Notes: generated from the letters alone by a model not told the origin. Positions 22,263-33,610 are shown, counted from the stretch's first letter. The stretch is 43,212 nt of DNA from Caldilineaceae bacterium SB0661_bin_34 (GCA_009841145.1 VXMJ01000095.1:60460-103671), one strand, 5' to 3'. Program-made: numbers and translations.

Positions 22263-23999
22263 TCAGACCATCGAGCCCAGCGGGGCTGTCTCGGCCTCAC
22301 TGGCAATCTGCTTGTTCAACGCTTGCAAGTACGCTTTGGCACTGGCCACGATGATGTCCGTATCCACACCGCGGCCGGAGAAGAGCCGGCGCCGGACCCG
22401 TCCCTGGGCCGTCTCTACCATGTCCCGGCCATGGTCGGGCACCTCAATGCGGATGGTCACGTCGCCGTTGGCGTCCATGCCCGCCGTGACTGCCTGCACC
22501 ACGAATTCGACCAGGGTGTTCTCAACCCCGACGATGCGGTTGATGCCCTGGTAGACCGCGTCCACCGGCCCGGTGCCGAAGCCGGCGTCGGTGACCTCCT
22601 CGCCGCTGTCCAGCCGGCGCAGGTTGACCACGGCGGTCGGGGTCAGATTTGATCCGCACTGCACCTGGACGTTGACCAGTTCCCAGGTTTCCTTCGGCTG
22701 GTACACCTCGTCGGCCACCAGGGCCTCGAGGTCCGCATCGGTCACGGTCTTCTTCTTGTCGGCCAGCTCCTTGAAGCTGTTGAAGACCTCGTTCAGCTCG
22801 GCGGGTTCCATGTGGTAGCCCAGCTCGTCCAGGCGGGTGCGCAGCGCATGGCGGCCGCTGTGCTTGCCCAGAACCAGGCCCTGGCGGTGCTGGTTCAGGC
22901 CCACCGTCTCCGCGTCCATGATCTCGTAGGTGCGCTTGTGCTTGAGCACGCCGTCCTGGTGGATGCCGGCTTCGTGGGCGAAGGCGTTGGCGCCGACAAT
23001 CGCCTTGTTCGGCTGAATCACCATGCCCGTGTAGCGGCTGACCATGTCGCTCGTGCGGTGAATCTCCTGCGTCTGCACATTGGTGCGCAGATTGTAGAAC
23101 TGGGGCCTGGTGTAGAGCCCCATGACGAACTCCTCCAGCGAGGAGTTGCCCGCCCGTTCGCCAATGCCGTTGATCGTCACCTCCACCTGCCTGGCCCCGG
23201 CTGATACCGCCGCCAGCGTGTTGGCCGTGGCGAGCCCCAGATCGTTGTGCGTGTGGGTGCTGAAAATCACGTCCCGTCCACCCGGTGTGCCTTCGATCAG
23301 CGACCGAAACAGCTCCTCGTACTCTTTGGGCTGTGTGTAGCCGACGGTGTCCGGAATGTTCAACGTGGTGGCGCCAGCCTGAATGGCAACCTCCAGTATT
23401 TGCTTGAGGTACTCGATGTCGCTGCGCCCGGCATCCTCCGGACTGAACTCCACGTCGCCGCACAGGCTGGCGGCGTACTCCACCATCTCGCCCACCGTCT
23501 CCAGAACCTCGTTGCGCGACATGCGCAGCTTGTGCTCCAGGTGGATGTCACTGGTCGCGATGAACGTGTGGATGCGCGGCCGCACGGCCGCTTGGGTGGC
23601 CGTGAACGCCCGTTCAATGTCCTTGCGGTTGGCGCGTGCCAGACCGGCAATCACCGGCGGGGGCAGCAAACTACCGTCCTGGCCGACACGGGCTTCGCGC
23701 CCGACGGTCTCGGCCACCCTGTGGACCGCCTTCCAGTCGCCGGGACTGGCGATGGGAAAGCCGGTCTCGATGATGTCAACGCCCAAGCGGGCCAACTGGC
23801 GGGCCAGCTCCAGCTTCTCGTGGTCGTCCAACGTCGCACCCGGACTCTGTTCGCCGTCCCGCAAGGTGGTGTCGAACACCAGGACGGTGTCCCCGTGAGC
23901 CACCTGCCGGGCGTAGGCCGCCATGTCCTCAATGGCGAACTGACCGCCGTCAACCGGAGGGTCGACCTCGGGCATTTGCGTGCCGGATGCTGTGTCCAT
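22263..23999 (-). CDS. leuA: 2-isopropylmalate synthase
   Basis: 578 aa. It condenses 2-oxoisovalerate with acetyl-CoA, the first committed step to leucine. [15 protein letters not shown] and [13 protein letters not shown] mark the DRE-TIM catalytic barrel; the metal-binding [18 protein letters not shown] and [14 protein letters not shown] follow. The C-terminal allosteric domain (about 440-578) begins after the [18 protein letters not shown] segment and ends in a [18 protein letters not shown] helix, where leucine feedback inhibition acts in the family. The start at 23999 has GGGAG about 7 nt upstream and leaves a ~35-residue leader before the catalytic barrel. It lies 43 nt downstream of ilvC, so it is part of the attenuated ilvB transcript. 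Confidence 0.96.
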   Translation of the reverse strand: MDTASGTQMPEVDPPVDGGQFAIEDMAAYARQVAHGDTVLVFDTTLRDGEQSPGATLDDHEKLELARQLARLGVDIIETGFPIASPGDWKAVHRVAETVGREARVGQDGSLLPPPVIAGLARANRKDIERAFTATQAAVRPRIHTFIATSDIHLEHKLRMSRNEVLETVGEMVEYAASLCGDVEFSPEDAGRSDIEYLKQILEVAIQAGATTLNIPDTVGYTQPKEYEELFRSLIEGTPGGRDVIFSTHTHNDLGLATANTLAAVSAGARQVEVTINGIGERAGNSSLEEFVMGLYTRPQFYNLRTNVQTQEIHRTSDMVSRYTGMVIQPNKAIVGANAFAHEAGIHQDGVLKHKRTYEIMDAETVGLNQHRQGLVLGKHSGRHALRTRLDELGYHMEPAELNEVFNSFKELADKKKTVTDADLEALVADEVYQPKETWELVNVQVQCGSNLTPTAVVNLRRLDSGEEVTDAGFGTGPVDAVYQGINRIVGVENTLVEFVVQAVTAGMDANGDVTIRIEVPDHGRDMVETAQGRVRRRLFSGRGVDTDIIVASAKAYLQALNKQIASEAETAPLGSMV

Positions 24000-24042
24000 C
24001 TTTCCACTCCCGTGAACGGGCCGGTGAACGGCCCAAGGTCAA

Positions 24043-25056
24043 TCAGGCTTCGCGCTCGATCTCCTGTGCGTTGAGGAAGGTCATCATGCGGCGCAGTTCA
24101 AGGCCCACCTCTTCGATCTGCTGGTACTGTTCGCGGCGGCGGCGGGCCTTGAAGTTCGAGAGACCGGAGTAGTACTCGTCCATCCACTCCTCGGCGAATC
24201 GGCCGCTCGTGACCTCCTCCAGAATCTGCTTCATGACCTTGCGCGTCTCGTCGGTGACGATGCGCTGGCCGCTGACATAGTCGCCCCACTCGGCCGTGTC
24301 CGAGACGCTATAGCGCATGTAGGCCAAGCCGCCTTCGTAGAACAGGTCTACAATCAGCTTGAGTTCGTGCAGGCACTCGAAATAGGCAATTTCCGGCTGG
24401 TACCCCGCCTCGACCAGGGTTTCGAACGCGGCCTTGACCAGTTCGCTGACACCGCCGCAGAGCACGGCCTGCTCTCCGAAGAGGTCGGTTTCCGTCTCCT
24501 CGGCGAAAGTGGTCTCCAGCACGCCGGCGCGCGTGCAGCCCAGGCCGCGGCCGTATGACAGGGCGTTGGCCAGGGCCTGGCCGGAAGCATCCTGGTGGAT
24601 GGCCACCAGGCCGGGTACGCCCGAACCCTCCGTGAAGACTTCGCGCACGCGATGGCCCGGCGCCTTGGGCGCCACCATCGACACATCGACATGTGCGGGA
24701 GGCACGATCTGGCCAAACCGGATGTTGAATCCATGGGCGAACATCAGCGTGTCGCCGGGATTGAGCCCCTGCTGGATCTCCTCCTTGTAGATCTGACCCT
24801 GGACCTGGTCCGGCAACAGGACCATCGTGATATCGGCCGATGCCACGGCATCCGCCGTGTTCATGACCTCCAACCCGTCCGCCTCGGCCTTGGCCCGGCT
24901 GCGACTGCCCTCATACAGGCCCACAACCACGGACATCCCGGAATCGCGCAGGTTCAGGGCATGGGCGTGCCCCTGGCTGCCATAACCAAGGATGGCGATG
25001 CGCTTGTCCTTGATCAGATCCGGATCCGCCTGGTTTTCGTAGTAGATCGTGGCCAT
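24043..25056 (-). CDS. ilvC: Ketol-acid reductoisomerase
   Basis: 337 aa, a short class I KARI. It isomerises and reduces acetolactate or acetohydroxybutyrate to the dihydroxy acids using NADPH and Mg2+. The dinucleotide-binding [18 protein letters not shown] lies at the N-terminus; the cofactor-specificity loop reads [14 protein letters not shown], whose Ser/Arg residues favour NADPH. The C-terminal helical knotted domain contains the metal-ligand acidic residues in [11 protein letters not shown] and [14 protein letters not shown]. Start ATG 25056. It sits 100 nt after ilvN and 43 nt before leuA. Confidence 0.97.
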   Translation of the reverse strand: MATIYYENQADPDLIKDKRIAILGYGSQGHAHALNLRDSGMSVVVGLYEGSRSRAKAEADGLEVMNTADAVASADITMVLLPDQVQGQIYKEEIQQGLNPGDTLMFAHGFNIRFGQIVPPAHVDVSMVAPKAPGHRVREVFTEGSGVPGLVAIHQDASGQALANALSYGRGLGCTRAGVLETTFAEETETDLFGEQAVLCGGVSELVKAAFETLVEAGYQPEIAYFECLHELKLIVDLFYEGGLAYMRYSVSDTAEWGDYVSGQRIVTDETRKVMKQILEEVTSGRFAEEWMDEYYSGLSNFKARRRREQYQQIEEVGLELRRMMTFLNAQEIEREA

Positions 25057-25156
25057 GGGGTAAAGGGTCTCCTTGCCGGTTGGGATGGATTGGGAATCAC
25101 GTATGGATCAAGTGGCCGGAATCGACTCGTGCAGTCCTGGCGCAAGCGGGGTGCGG

Positions 25157-25699
25157 TCAAACGCCTCCGCCCTGCCAGGTGTCGCGGGCCGGTTCGAGGG
25201 CCGGTTCCGATTCGACGTTGGCCACGGCGCTGCGCACGATGGCCACCGGTCCGGTGCGGACCATCTCCAGTAGGTGGTAGTCGCGCAGCAGACCGATAAG
25301 CGAGTCGATCTTCTCCTCGCGGCCCACGATCTGGATTAGCATGTCGGTACGCGAAATGTCCTCCACCGTGGCCTCGAACACCTGAATCAGGTCCAGAACC
25401 TGACGTCGCTCGTCAGGACCCACCGCCACGCGCACAAGGGCCAACTCCCGCTTGACGATCGCCTCCTGCGCAAAGCTCTCGACACGGGTGACGTCCACCA
25501 GCTTTATCAGTTGGCTGCGCACCTGCTCCAGGGTCCGGTCGTCACCGCTGACTTCGAAGGTCATGCGCGAGATACCCGGTTCCTCGCTGGCACTGACCTG
25601 CAGGCTGTCAATGTTGAAGTTGCGTCGGCTCAGCAGGCCGGTCACGCGGTTCAGGACGCCAGGACGGTCCCGCATCCAGGCCGCCAGAATGTGTTTCAT
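25157..25699 (-). CDS. ilvN: Acetolactate synthase small (regulatory) subunit
   Basis: 180 aa, two-domain IlvN/IlvH. It binds valine and both activates and feedback-inhibits the catalytic subunit IlvB. The N-terminal ACT domain starts MKHILAAWMRDRPGVLNRV and includes RRNFNIDSLQVSASEEPGISRMT; the second ACT-like domain (about 85-165) ends near GLLRDYHLLEMVRTG. The ATG at 25699 gives the standard N-terminus. It follows ilvB by 37 nt. Confidence 0.95.
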   Translation of the reverse strand: MKHILAAWMRDRPGVLNRVTGLLSRRNFNIDSLQVSASEEPGISRMTFEVSGDDRTLEQVRSQLIKLVDVTRVESFAQEAIVKRELALVRVAVGPDERRQVLDLIQVFEATVEDISRTDMLIQIVGREEKIDSLIGLLRDYHLLEMVRTGPVAIVRSAVANVESEPALEPARDTWQGGGV

Positions 25700-25736
25700 C
25701 GATGCCGTTCCGAGATGGGTGGGGAAGCCAATCGGG

Positions 25737-27518
<1,782 letters not shown>

Positions 27519-27588
27519 TTTGGGCTCCGGTCTCGATGGGTGGACGCTGCGCGGTTGGTTTTCGGTTAAACTTAGGCTAGACCAGGGC

Positions 27589-27617
27589 AAAAAAAATCCT
27601 TCCCGGTGGGAAGGATT
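27589..27617 (-). terminator. Intrinsic terminator in the ilvB leader (attenuator)
   Basis: On the minus strand a perfect 10-bp stem AATCCTTCCC / GGGAAGGATT with a 3-nt loop is followed directly by a run of T (8 in total, the last two stem bases included). It lies 71 nt before the ilvB start and 41 nt after the leader-peptide stop. Its 5' arm plus loop (27606-27616) can pair with GTGAGGGAT at 27660-27668, which overlaps the leader stop codon; this would be the antiterminator. A 9-bp inverted repeat (27580-27588 and 27640-27648) encloses the hairpin. Confidence 0.9.
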
Positions 27618-27657
27618 GACGGCTTTGCCTGTCTAGCTCGCCCTGGTCGGCTCGCCT

Positions 27658-27750
27658 CTATCCCTCACCACACAGGTGCGGCCGCAGGACGACGAGGTCG
27701 ACCTGCGCGTCAGGCAACAACAAGAACGACGAATTGGGTAGTGCAGTCAT
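27658..27750 (-). CDS. ilvB leader peptide (Leu/Val-rich, attenuation)
   Basis: 30-codon reading frame starting MTALPNSS and ending LCGEG-stop. Ten of 30 residues are Leu or Val: three consecutive TTG Leu codons (residues 10-12) and V-D-L-V-V-L at 17-22. It lies between a near-consensus promoter and an intrinsic terminator ahead of ilvB. The -10 box places the predicted transcription start at, or within 1-2 nt of, the A of its ATG, so the leader would be translated without a 5' leader. A 6-bp hairpin CGCAGG / CCTGCG (27702-27707 with 27683-27688) brackets the Val/Leu codons. The role is inferred: ribosome stalling when Leu- or Val-tRNA is scarce would free the antiterminator strand. Confidence 0.85.
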   Translation of the reverse strand: MTALPNSSFLLLPDAQVDLVVLRPHLCGEG

Positions 27751-27755
27751 GCCCC

Positions 27756-27785
27756 ATTGTAGGCCACCCCGGCGCAGGAAGTCAA
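27756..27785 (-). promoter_or_regulatory. Promoter of the ilvB leader
   Basis: Minus strand: -35 TTGACT at 27780-27785, an 18-nt spacer, and -10 TACAAT at 27756-27761. The next bases GGGGC lead straight into ATG (27750-27748), so transcription should begin at or next to the leader-peptide start codon. This is the best sigma-70-type promoter match in the window. Confidence 0.85.
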
Positions 27786-27901
27786 TTCGGGGAATCCCCG
27801 ATGCCGCATCCGGTCCGCATGCGGCGCGCACAACCTGCCCGCTCTCCCAAGACCCGTCCATTTGCGTTCCCCAAGTGCTTAACCTCTAACCCCTTCCTGT
27901 C

Positions 27902-30178
27902 ATGACTGTCCGTCCTTCCCCTTCCGCACCCGCCGGGCTCGTGAACGAACCCCTGGTCCAGCTGCCTCCGGAATCCCACCGGGACGGCGCGTCGGCCTTG
28001 AACGGGGACGCCGGTGCGGCCGTCGTGCCGCCGACGGACACGTCTTTCCTGGAGCGGGACGTGTCCGGCCGCTCGGCAGAGGAGCTGTGTACGGCGCCCG
28101 AAATCTACAACCGCGAGCTGAGTTGGCTCGACTTCAACTGGCGGGTCCTGCACGAAGCCAAGGATCCGCGCAATCCGTTGGTGGAACGCCTCAAGTTCCT
28201 CGGCATCACCGGCTCGAACCTCGATGAGTTCATCCGCAAACGGGTCGGTGGCCTGCAACGGCAACGAGCCGCGGGGGTGGCCAACCTGCGGCTGCAGGGA
28301 TGGACCCCGGAACACCAGCTGGACCTGATTGGCAAGGTGATCGACAATTTCCGCAACCAGCAGGATGAATGCCTGTTGCAGGACCTGCTGCCCCATCTGG
28401 CGGACGAGGGCATCCGCCTGCTGAGCTACGACGACTTGTCCGAGAGCCAAGCTGCCGATCTCCGCAACCTGTTCCTGCAGGACTTGTTTCCCCTACTGAC
28501 GCCGTTGGCCTACGACCCGGGCCATCCCTTCCCGTTCATCAGCAACCTGAGCCTCAATCTGGCGGTCGAGGTGCGCGACCCGCGCACCGGTGATGTGCGG
28601 CTGGCCCGCCTCAAGGCCCCCACCGATCGGCACCGCTGGATCCCGTTGGGTGTCCCCAACCATTTTGTGTCGCTGGTGAACGTCCTGCTCAACAACCTGG
28701 ACGTGCTGTTCCGGGGCATGGAAGTGGTCGATGCCTATCCGTTCCGCGTCACGCGCAACGCCACCCTCGTGCGCAACGAGGACGAGGCGGACGATCTGGT
28801 CGAGATGATCAGCGAGGAACTGCAGCAGCGGCGATTTGCGCCGGTGGTGCAACTGGAGGTGTCGGACCGCATGCCGCGCCGGGTGCTGGGGGTTCTGTTG
28901 CGCGAATTCGGACTGCGCGACCAGGATGTATACCGCGTCAAGGGAGTCCTGGATGTGGCCGAGTTGTTCGACCTTGCCAACCTGATCGAGCGCCAGGACC
29001 TGAAGTTCCCGTCGTTCCGGCCCCAAATTCCCTCCGGTTTCGCCGCACTCTCGCCGGACACTTCACCGGATGACATGTTCCGGCTGCTGAGCAAGGGCGA
29101 TCGGCTTCTGCACCACCCCTACCAGTCGTTCGCCCGCACGACGCAGGAGGTGATTCTGGCGGCGACCCGCGACCCCAAGGTGCTGGCCATCAAGCACACG
29201 ATGTACCGGACATCGGACGATTCGGCCATCGTGGCGGCACTGGCCGCCGCGGCCGGAGCCGGCAAGCAGGTCGCGGTACTGGTGGAGGTCAAGGCCCGTT
29301 TCGACGAGGAACTGAACATTCACCACTCCAAGCGCCTCGAGGAGGCGGGATGCCATGTGGCCTACGGACTGGTGGGCCTGAAGACCCATTCCAAGGTCAC
29401 GCTGATCGTGCGCCAGGAGCGGAACGGCCTGCGCAGCTATGCGCACATCGGCACGGGCAACTACAACGCCAAGACCGCCAGTGTGTACACCGACTACAGT
29501 CTGCTGACCACGAACGAGGACATCGTCAGCGACGTGATGCACCTGTTCAACTATCTGACCGGCTACGGTCAGAGCCTGGAATACAAGCACCTGCTGGTAG
29601 CGCCCATCAACATGCGCGACCGGTTCCTTGAGATGCTCGAACGGGAAATCGAGCACTGCGAACGGACAGGCGAGGGACACGTCATGGCCAAGGTCAACGG
29701 CCTGGATGACCCGCGGCTTTGCGAGGCGCTGTATACCGCCAGCCAAGCAGGTGTTCGCATCGACTTGATTGTACGCGGCATCTGCCGCATCCGGCCCGGC
29801 ATCCCGGAGGTCAGCGAAAACATCACCGTACTCAGCCTGGTTGGCAGATTCCTGGAGCACAGCCGCATTTTCTACTTCGCCAACGACGGGGAGCCGGAGT
29901 GCTACATCGGCAGTGCGGACTGGATGCAGCGCAACCTGGACAACCGTGTCGAGGCCATCGTGCCCCTGCTGGATCCGAAGCTGCGCGACGAGGTACGCGA
30001 CATGCTGGCGTTGTGCATCCACGATCAGCGGAACGCGTGGGAGATGCGTTCGGATGGAAGCTACGTGCAGCGCCTGCCGGCCGCACTGGCAGAGGATTCC
30101 CCGGATTCGGAAGCCAACGCCGTGAGGGGCGCCCAGCTCACCCTGATGATGCAGGCCAACCAGCGCTCGCTCTACTGA
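27902..30178 (+). CDS. ppk: Polyphosphate kinase 1
   Basis: 758 aa. It reversibly polymerises ATP gamma-phosphate into polyphosphate through a phosphohistidine. The PPK1 N domain starts at IYNRELSWLDFNWRVL (69-84). The autophosphorylated His is H496 in GLKTHSKVTLIV, a second conserved His is H515 in YAHIGTGNYNAKTA, and VEVKARFDEELNIHHSKRL matches the family. About 68 residues precede the normal homology start and are low-complexity (Pro/Ala/Ser-rich), making the protein longer than most PPK1. The start at 27902 is the first ATG; an internal start cannot be excluded. It is divergent from ilvB, with the ilvB leader promoter in the shared intergenic region, and convergent with the oxidoreductase gene on its right. 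Confidence 0.95.
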   Translation: MTVRPSPSAPAGLVNEPLVQLPPESHRDGASALNGDAGAAVVPPTDTSFLERDVSGRSAEELCTAPEIYNRELSWLDFNWRVLHEAKDPRNPLVERLKFLGITGSNLDEFIRKRVGGLQRQRAAGVANLRLQGWTPEHQLDLIGKVIDNFRNQQDECLLQDLLPHLADEGIRLLSYDDLSESQAADLRNLFLQDLFPLLTPLAYDPGHPFPFISNLSLNLAVEVRDPRTGDVRLARLKAPTDRHRWIPLGVPNHFVSLVNVLLNNLDVLFRGMEVVDAYPFRVTRNATLVRNEDEADDLVEMISEELQQRRFAPVVQLEVSDRMPRRVLGVLLREFGLRDQDVYRVKGVLDVAELFDLANLIERQDLKFPSFRPQIPSGFAALSPDTSPDDMFRLLSKGDRLLHHPYQSFARTTQEVILAATRDPKVLAIKHTMYRTSDDSAIVAALAAAAGAGKQVAVLVEVKARFDEELNIHHSKRLEEAGCHVAYGLVGLKTHSKVTLIVRQERNGLRSYAHIGTGNYNAKTASVYTDYSLLTTNEDIVSDVMHLFNYLTGYGQSLEYKHLLVAPINMRDRFLEMLEREIEHCERTGEGHVMAKVNGLDDPRLCEALYTASQAGVRIDLIVRGICRIRPGIPEVSENITVLSLVGRFLEHSRIFYFANDGEPECYIGSADWMQRNLDNRVEAIVPLLDPKLRDEVRDMLALCIHDQRNAWEMRSDGSYVQRLPAALAEDSPDSEANAVRGAQLTLMMQANQRSLY

Positions 30179-30199
30179 GCCGGACCGGGAAGCCCCCTC

Positions 30200-31288
30200 T
30201 CAAAACCCACCCGCGATCGGAAGCGGTTCCGGCCGACTGCAGGTGGTGGTCGTGTCCAGATGTCTGCCGAGAGCACTGGACTCCCTGAATAGTTCCATGA
30301 CCTCCAGCACGTGATGGGCAAGATCGCCGCCGACCCGGTGGGGACGGTCGTGGGTCAGGGCATGCGCCATGTCAGCCAGACCGATGCCCCTCAACACCTG
30401 ATCGCTGTGGGTCAGGGGCACAGTGGTCCATTCGCGGTTTCGGAAGATTCCGGCCAGATGCGTCACCGGCCCCTGGAAGGTATTCGGATCCGGAACCCCC
30501 AGGGAGCCCTCCGTACCGTATATTTCGATCCGCGGCAGGTTGCCGCCCCAGACGTCAAAGCTCTGGATGATGGTTCCGATGGCACCGGAATGGAATTCCA
30601 CGGTGCCGGCGTAGTGGGTGGGCACTTCGGAACGGATCACCTCGCCGGCCAGAGGCTGACTGGTAATCATGCGCTCCGGAAAGGTGATCCGGGTCATGCC
30701 GCTGACCTTGCGAATGGGCCCCATCAGATTGACCAGGGCAGTCAGGTAGTACGGCCCCATGTCCAGCATGGGACCGCCTCCGGCTTGGTAGAAGAACTCG
30801 GGTGCCGGATGCCAGGCCTCGTGCCCGCGGCTCAACATGAAGGCCGTGGCCGCCACCGGCTCCCCAATCATGCCCTGATCGATGGCATGCCGGGCCGTTT
30901 GCTGGCCTCCGCCCAGAAACGTGTCGGGGGCACAGCCCAGCCGCAGGCCGTTGGCAGCGGCGGCAGCCACCACCAATTTTCCTTGGTCCCGATCGACGGC
31001 CAGGGGTTTTTCGCTGTAGGCATGCTTGCCGGCCGCCAGGGCCTTGAGGTCCACCTCGGCATGCGCCTTGGGGATGGTCAGGTTGAGGACGATGTCGATG
31101 TCAGACCGGTCCAAGAGGGCGTCCACTTCCAGGGCGGGGCAGCCAATCTCCGCAGCTAGGGCCGCGGCCGCGTCGGGGTTCAGATCGGCCACGGCCGCGA
31201 TGGCAACGTGATCAAACAGGGCCAAGCCCTTCACATAGGCGCGGCTGATCATCCCGCACCCGACAATCCCTATCTGCCAAACTTTCAT
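30200..31288 (-). CDS. Gfo/Idh/MocA-family NAD(P)-dependent oxidoreductase
   Basis: 362 aa. The Rossmann domain starts IGIVGCGMISRAY, and the family EKP motif, whose Lys is catalytic, is at 93-95 (YSEKPLAVD). The C-terminal substrate domain has GGGPMLDMGPYYL. The family oxidises hydroxyls of sugars, inositols and related polyols. The ATG at 31288 has AGGA about 9 nt upstream. It follows the aldo/keto reductase gene by 31 nt and is probably the last gene of the minus-strand sugar operon. It is not a close copy of the two tandem Gfo/Idh/MocA genes. Substrate unknown. Confidence 0.9.
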   Translation of the reverse strand: MKVWQIGIVGCGMISRAYVKGLALFDHVAIAAVADLNPDAAAALAAEIGCPALEVDALLDRSDIDIVLNLTIPKAHAEVDLKALAAGKHAYSEKPLAVDRDQGKLVVAAAAANGLRLGCAPDTFLGGGQQTARHAIDQGMIGEPVAATAFMLSRGHEAWHPAPEFFYQAGGGPMLDMGPYYLTALVNLMGPIRKVSGMTRITFPERMITSQPLAGEVIRSEVPTHYAGTVEFHSGAIGTIIQSFDVWGGNLPRIEIYGTEGSLGVPDPNTFQGPVTHLAGIFRNREWTTVPLTHSDQVLRGIGLADMAHALTHDRPHRVGGDLAHHVLEVMELFRESSALGRHLDTTTTCSRPEPLPIAGGF

Positions 31289-31319
31289 GGTTCCAAATTC
31301 CTGACTGTGCGGCGATGCC

Positions 31320-32294
31320 TCAGTGTGTGGGTTCTCCTTGGCCGGTATCCAGCCAGGCGAGATCCGCGGGCGTCAATTCGAAGTCCAACGATCGCAGGTT
31401 GTCCTGCCACTCCACGGCCGAATTGCAGCCGATCAGGGCGAACAGATTGAGAGGTTGGGACAGCACGTAGGAGACTGCCACCTGCGCGGACGTCAATCCG
31501 TGACGCGACGCCATTGCCTGAGCCCGATCCAACCGCTGAAAGTTCTCCTCCGAGGCATAGGACCGGATGCAGGTGGCGTGATGGTAGCCCTCGAAGCCGT
31601 CCAGGTTGTCCCGCGTGTAAATCCCGGTGAAGAAACCCATGGCCAAGCTCGACCAGGTGAAGACCGGCATCTGCGTTTCGCGATACCAGGCCCGCGCTTC
31701 CGCGCCCTTGCGTCCCGAAATGGTCAGGCAATCGCGCCAAGGCTCCTCCACCTGCTCCGCCATGCTGAAGTTCGGGCTGCTGGCCGCGAAGGGGGCGCAC
31801 CCATTTTCGGCGGCATAGGCGTTGGCTTCCCTGATTCGTTCGGGGCTCCAGTTCGAACCGCCGTACGCCAGGATCTTGCCTTCCCTGCGGTGTTGTTCCA
31901 GTCGTTCGACCAGAGGCCCCACCGGCAGTGCAGGATCGTCCCGATGCAGCAGGTACAGATCGATGTGGTCGGTCCGCAGGCGGGCCAGCGAATCGTGCAA
32001 ATCGCTGCTCAGATCGTACGGGGTGACCCGGTCGCGGTCCTGGTTGAAGTGGCACCCCTTGGTGAGCACGAAGATTTCGTCCCGCACGCCCCTGGACTCC
32101 ATCCACAGCCCCAAGGCCCGTTCCGATCCGCCCCCGCCGTAATTGTGGGCGGAGTCGACCGCATTGCATCCCAGTTCGTAGAGACTGTCCATCAACTCGA
32201 TGCCGGCCTCCCGGTTGCCGTCGTGCAGCATGATCGTGCCCTGCACAATGCGGCCAACTTGCTTGTCGCAGTCCGATATCCGTCCGTATTTCAC
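31320..32294 (-). CDS. Aldo/keto reductase
   Basis: 324 aa starting at a GTG (32294) with AGGA upstream; an in-frame TTG at 32336 is less likely. The AKR catalytic tetrad is complete: D47 and Y52 in NAVDSAHNYGGG, K79 in VLTKG and H117 in DLYLLHRDDP. AKRs reduce carbonyls or oxidise hydroxyls with NADP(H) on a TIM barrel. The C-terminal SQPLNLFALIGCNSAVEWQ segment is the cofactor-binding region. Its neighbours are Gfo/Idh/MocA dehydrogenases, 31 nt downstream and 54 nt upstream, so a role in catabolism of an unusual sugar is likely. Substrate unknown. Confidence 0.9.
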   Translation of the reverse strand: MKYGRISDCDKQVGRIVQGTIMLHDGNREAGIELMDSLYELGCNAVDSAHNYGGGGSERALGLWMESRGVRDEIFVLTKGCHFNQDRDRVTPYDLSSDLHDSLARLRTDHIDLYLLHRDDPALPVGPLVERLEQHRREGKILAYGGSNWSPERIREANAYAAENGCAPFAASSPNFSMAEQVEEPWRDCLTISGRKGAEARAWYRETQMPVFTWSSLAMGFFTGIYTRDNLDGFEGYHHATCIRSYASEENFQRLDRAQAMASRHGLTSAQVAVSYVLSQPLNLFALIGCNSAVEWQDNLRSLDFELTPADLAWLDTGQGEPTH

Positions 32295-32348
32295 GCGAGA
32301 AGTTCCTGTTGGTACTGAGCGGGCAAAACCCGCCAACGAAAACTGTAC

Positions 32349-33329
32349 CTATTCCATCGGATAGCGCAGACCCCACTGGGCACGGATGGTATCCAGCGTC
32401 GTCATGACACCCATGGTGTGGGACCAGGTCATGTCCGGGCTCTCCAGCAACCCAGCCTTGAGACAACGGTTCACTTCCATGACTTCATGGGCAAATCCCT
32501 TGCCGATGAGGCCCGGTTCCACCCGGCGCCAGTCCTTGCCGTCCACCTTGAGGTGGAAATGGTCGGTCAGCCACCAAGGTGTCGGCATCCGGATTTCACC
32601 GCCCGATCCGAACAACAGGCACTCCTGCGGAGTGTTGTCGCGGATTGAGGAATAGCAGATTGCCAGGCCGCCGTCCGGATACCCCAGCAGAATCCCACTG
32701 CGTTCGTCAATGCCGCCTTCCAAGTGGCCCAGGGTCTCAATCCTTGTCGGTGATCCGCCGAACAGGTAGGCCGCGAACGACACCGGGTACATGCCAATGT
32801 CAAGGAGAGCCCCGCCACCCAAGGCCGGTTCGGTCAGGCGCGATCGGGCACTGCGGGCACCCCTAAACCCGAAGTCCCCCACCATCATCGTCAGTTGGCC
32901 AATCACACCATCGTCGATCATGCGCTTGACCTCGCGCGGCACCGGCAGATATCGGGTCCACATGGCCTCCATCAGGAACACTTTGCGCCGCCGGGCCACG
33001 GCGATGATTTCGGCCGCCTCCGCGACATTGATGGCGAACGGCTTTTCGCACAGGACCGGCTTGCCGGCCTCCAGGGCCAGGATGCTGTGTTCCCTGTGCA
33101 GGTTGTGCGGAGTCGCAATGTAGACAACGTCGATGTCCGGGTCCTGCACCAACTCCTCGTAGGTCGCGTATTGGCGCGGGACGCCGAACCGTTCCGCCAG
33201 GGCCTGCCTCCGGTCGGCGGTGCGCGAACCGACCGCCAGCAGTTCCGCATCGTCCACCTGCATCAGCCCCTCGCCCAGGCGGTTGGCAATGCTGCCCGCA
33301 CCCAGGAATCCCCACCTCACCTTTTCCAT
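32349..33329 (-). CDS. Gfo/Idh/MocA-family oxidoreductase, tandem copy 1
   Basis: 326 aa from the ATG at 33329, which has GGGAG about 8 nt upstream. The nucleotide-binding WGFLGAGSIANRL, EKP at 95-97 and the substrate-site GGGALLDIGMYP (D177) are all intact. GGGALLDIG-x-YP resembles the dihydrodiol-dehydrogenase-like branch that oxidises cyclic sugars or diols. It is about 87% identical (about 41 differences by eye) to the gene at 33611-34591 and has exactly the same length, so it is a recent tandem duplicate. Upstream lies a decayed piece of thuA carried along in the duplication. Confidence 0.92.
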   Translation of the reverse strand: MEKVRWGFLGAGSIANRLGEGLMQVDDAELLAVGSRTADRRQALAERFGVPRQYATYEELVQDPDIDVVYIATPHNLHREHSILALEAGKPVLCEKPFAINVAEAAEIIAVARRRKVFLMEAMWTRYLPVPREVKRMIDDGVIGQLTMMVGDFGFRGARSARSRLTEPALGGGALLDIGMYPVSFAAYLFGGSPTRIETLGHLEGGIDERSGILLGYPDGGLAICYSSIRDNTPQECLLFGSGGEIRMPTPWWLTDHFHLKVDGKDWRRVEPGLIGKGFAHEVMEVNRCLKAGLLESPDMTWSHTMGVMTTLDTIRAQWGLRYPME

Positions 33330-33348
33330 GCCCCGATCTCCCAAGTTG

Positions 33349-33568
33349 TCAATGGTTGGCACCGCTGACCCAGCATAGGCCGCGCCGCCCAATTTCACAG
33401 GCTTTCAGCCCTTCAAAGCCGCTGGCGACATGTCCCGGCCAACCACGGAACACGCATCCCCGACCATGCACTCCCCCCCATCACCGGCATCACCGTCCTG
33501 CCTTGGTCGGGAACCGGATGGCAACGAACACCTGGTGACGCGGATCCACCTGCATGCCATGCTGCGCC
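33349..33568 (-). pseudogene. Relic of the thuA 3' end left by the tandem duplication
   Basis: This minus-strand stretch aligns with the last ~235 bp of the intact thuA gene (34611-34848). The segment GHVAS and the flanking FE and E-I-R residues survive in frame, and a TGA is kept at 33349-33351. Small deletions (net about 18 bp) and substitutions destroy the rest, and no start is present. It separates the two Gfo/Idh/MocA copies and is not expected to be functional. Confidence 0.8.
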
Positions 33569-33610
33569 TATCGGTGCTGAACGGGAAGGGCCTGTCGAAA
33601 AAAGCTGGGC

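Noticed and set aside
20351..22354. Open frame of 667 codons on the + strand
   Set aside because: Antisense to the binding-protein gene, with shadow-type composition and no recognisable domain.
27595..27617. Terminator hairpin read as a + strand terminator for a gene on the left
   Set aside because: On the + strand there is no T-run after the hairpin; the T-run is only on the minus strand, so it serves the ilvB leader.
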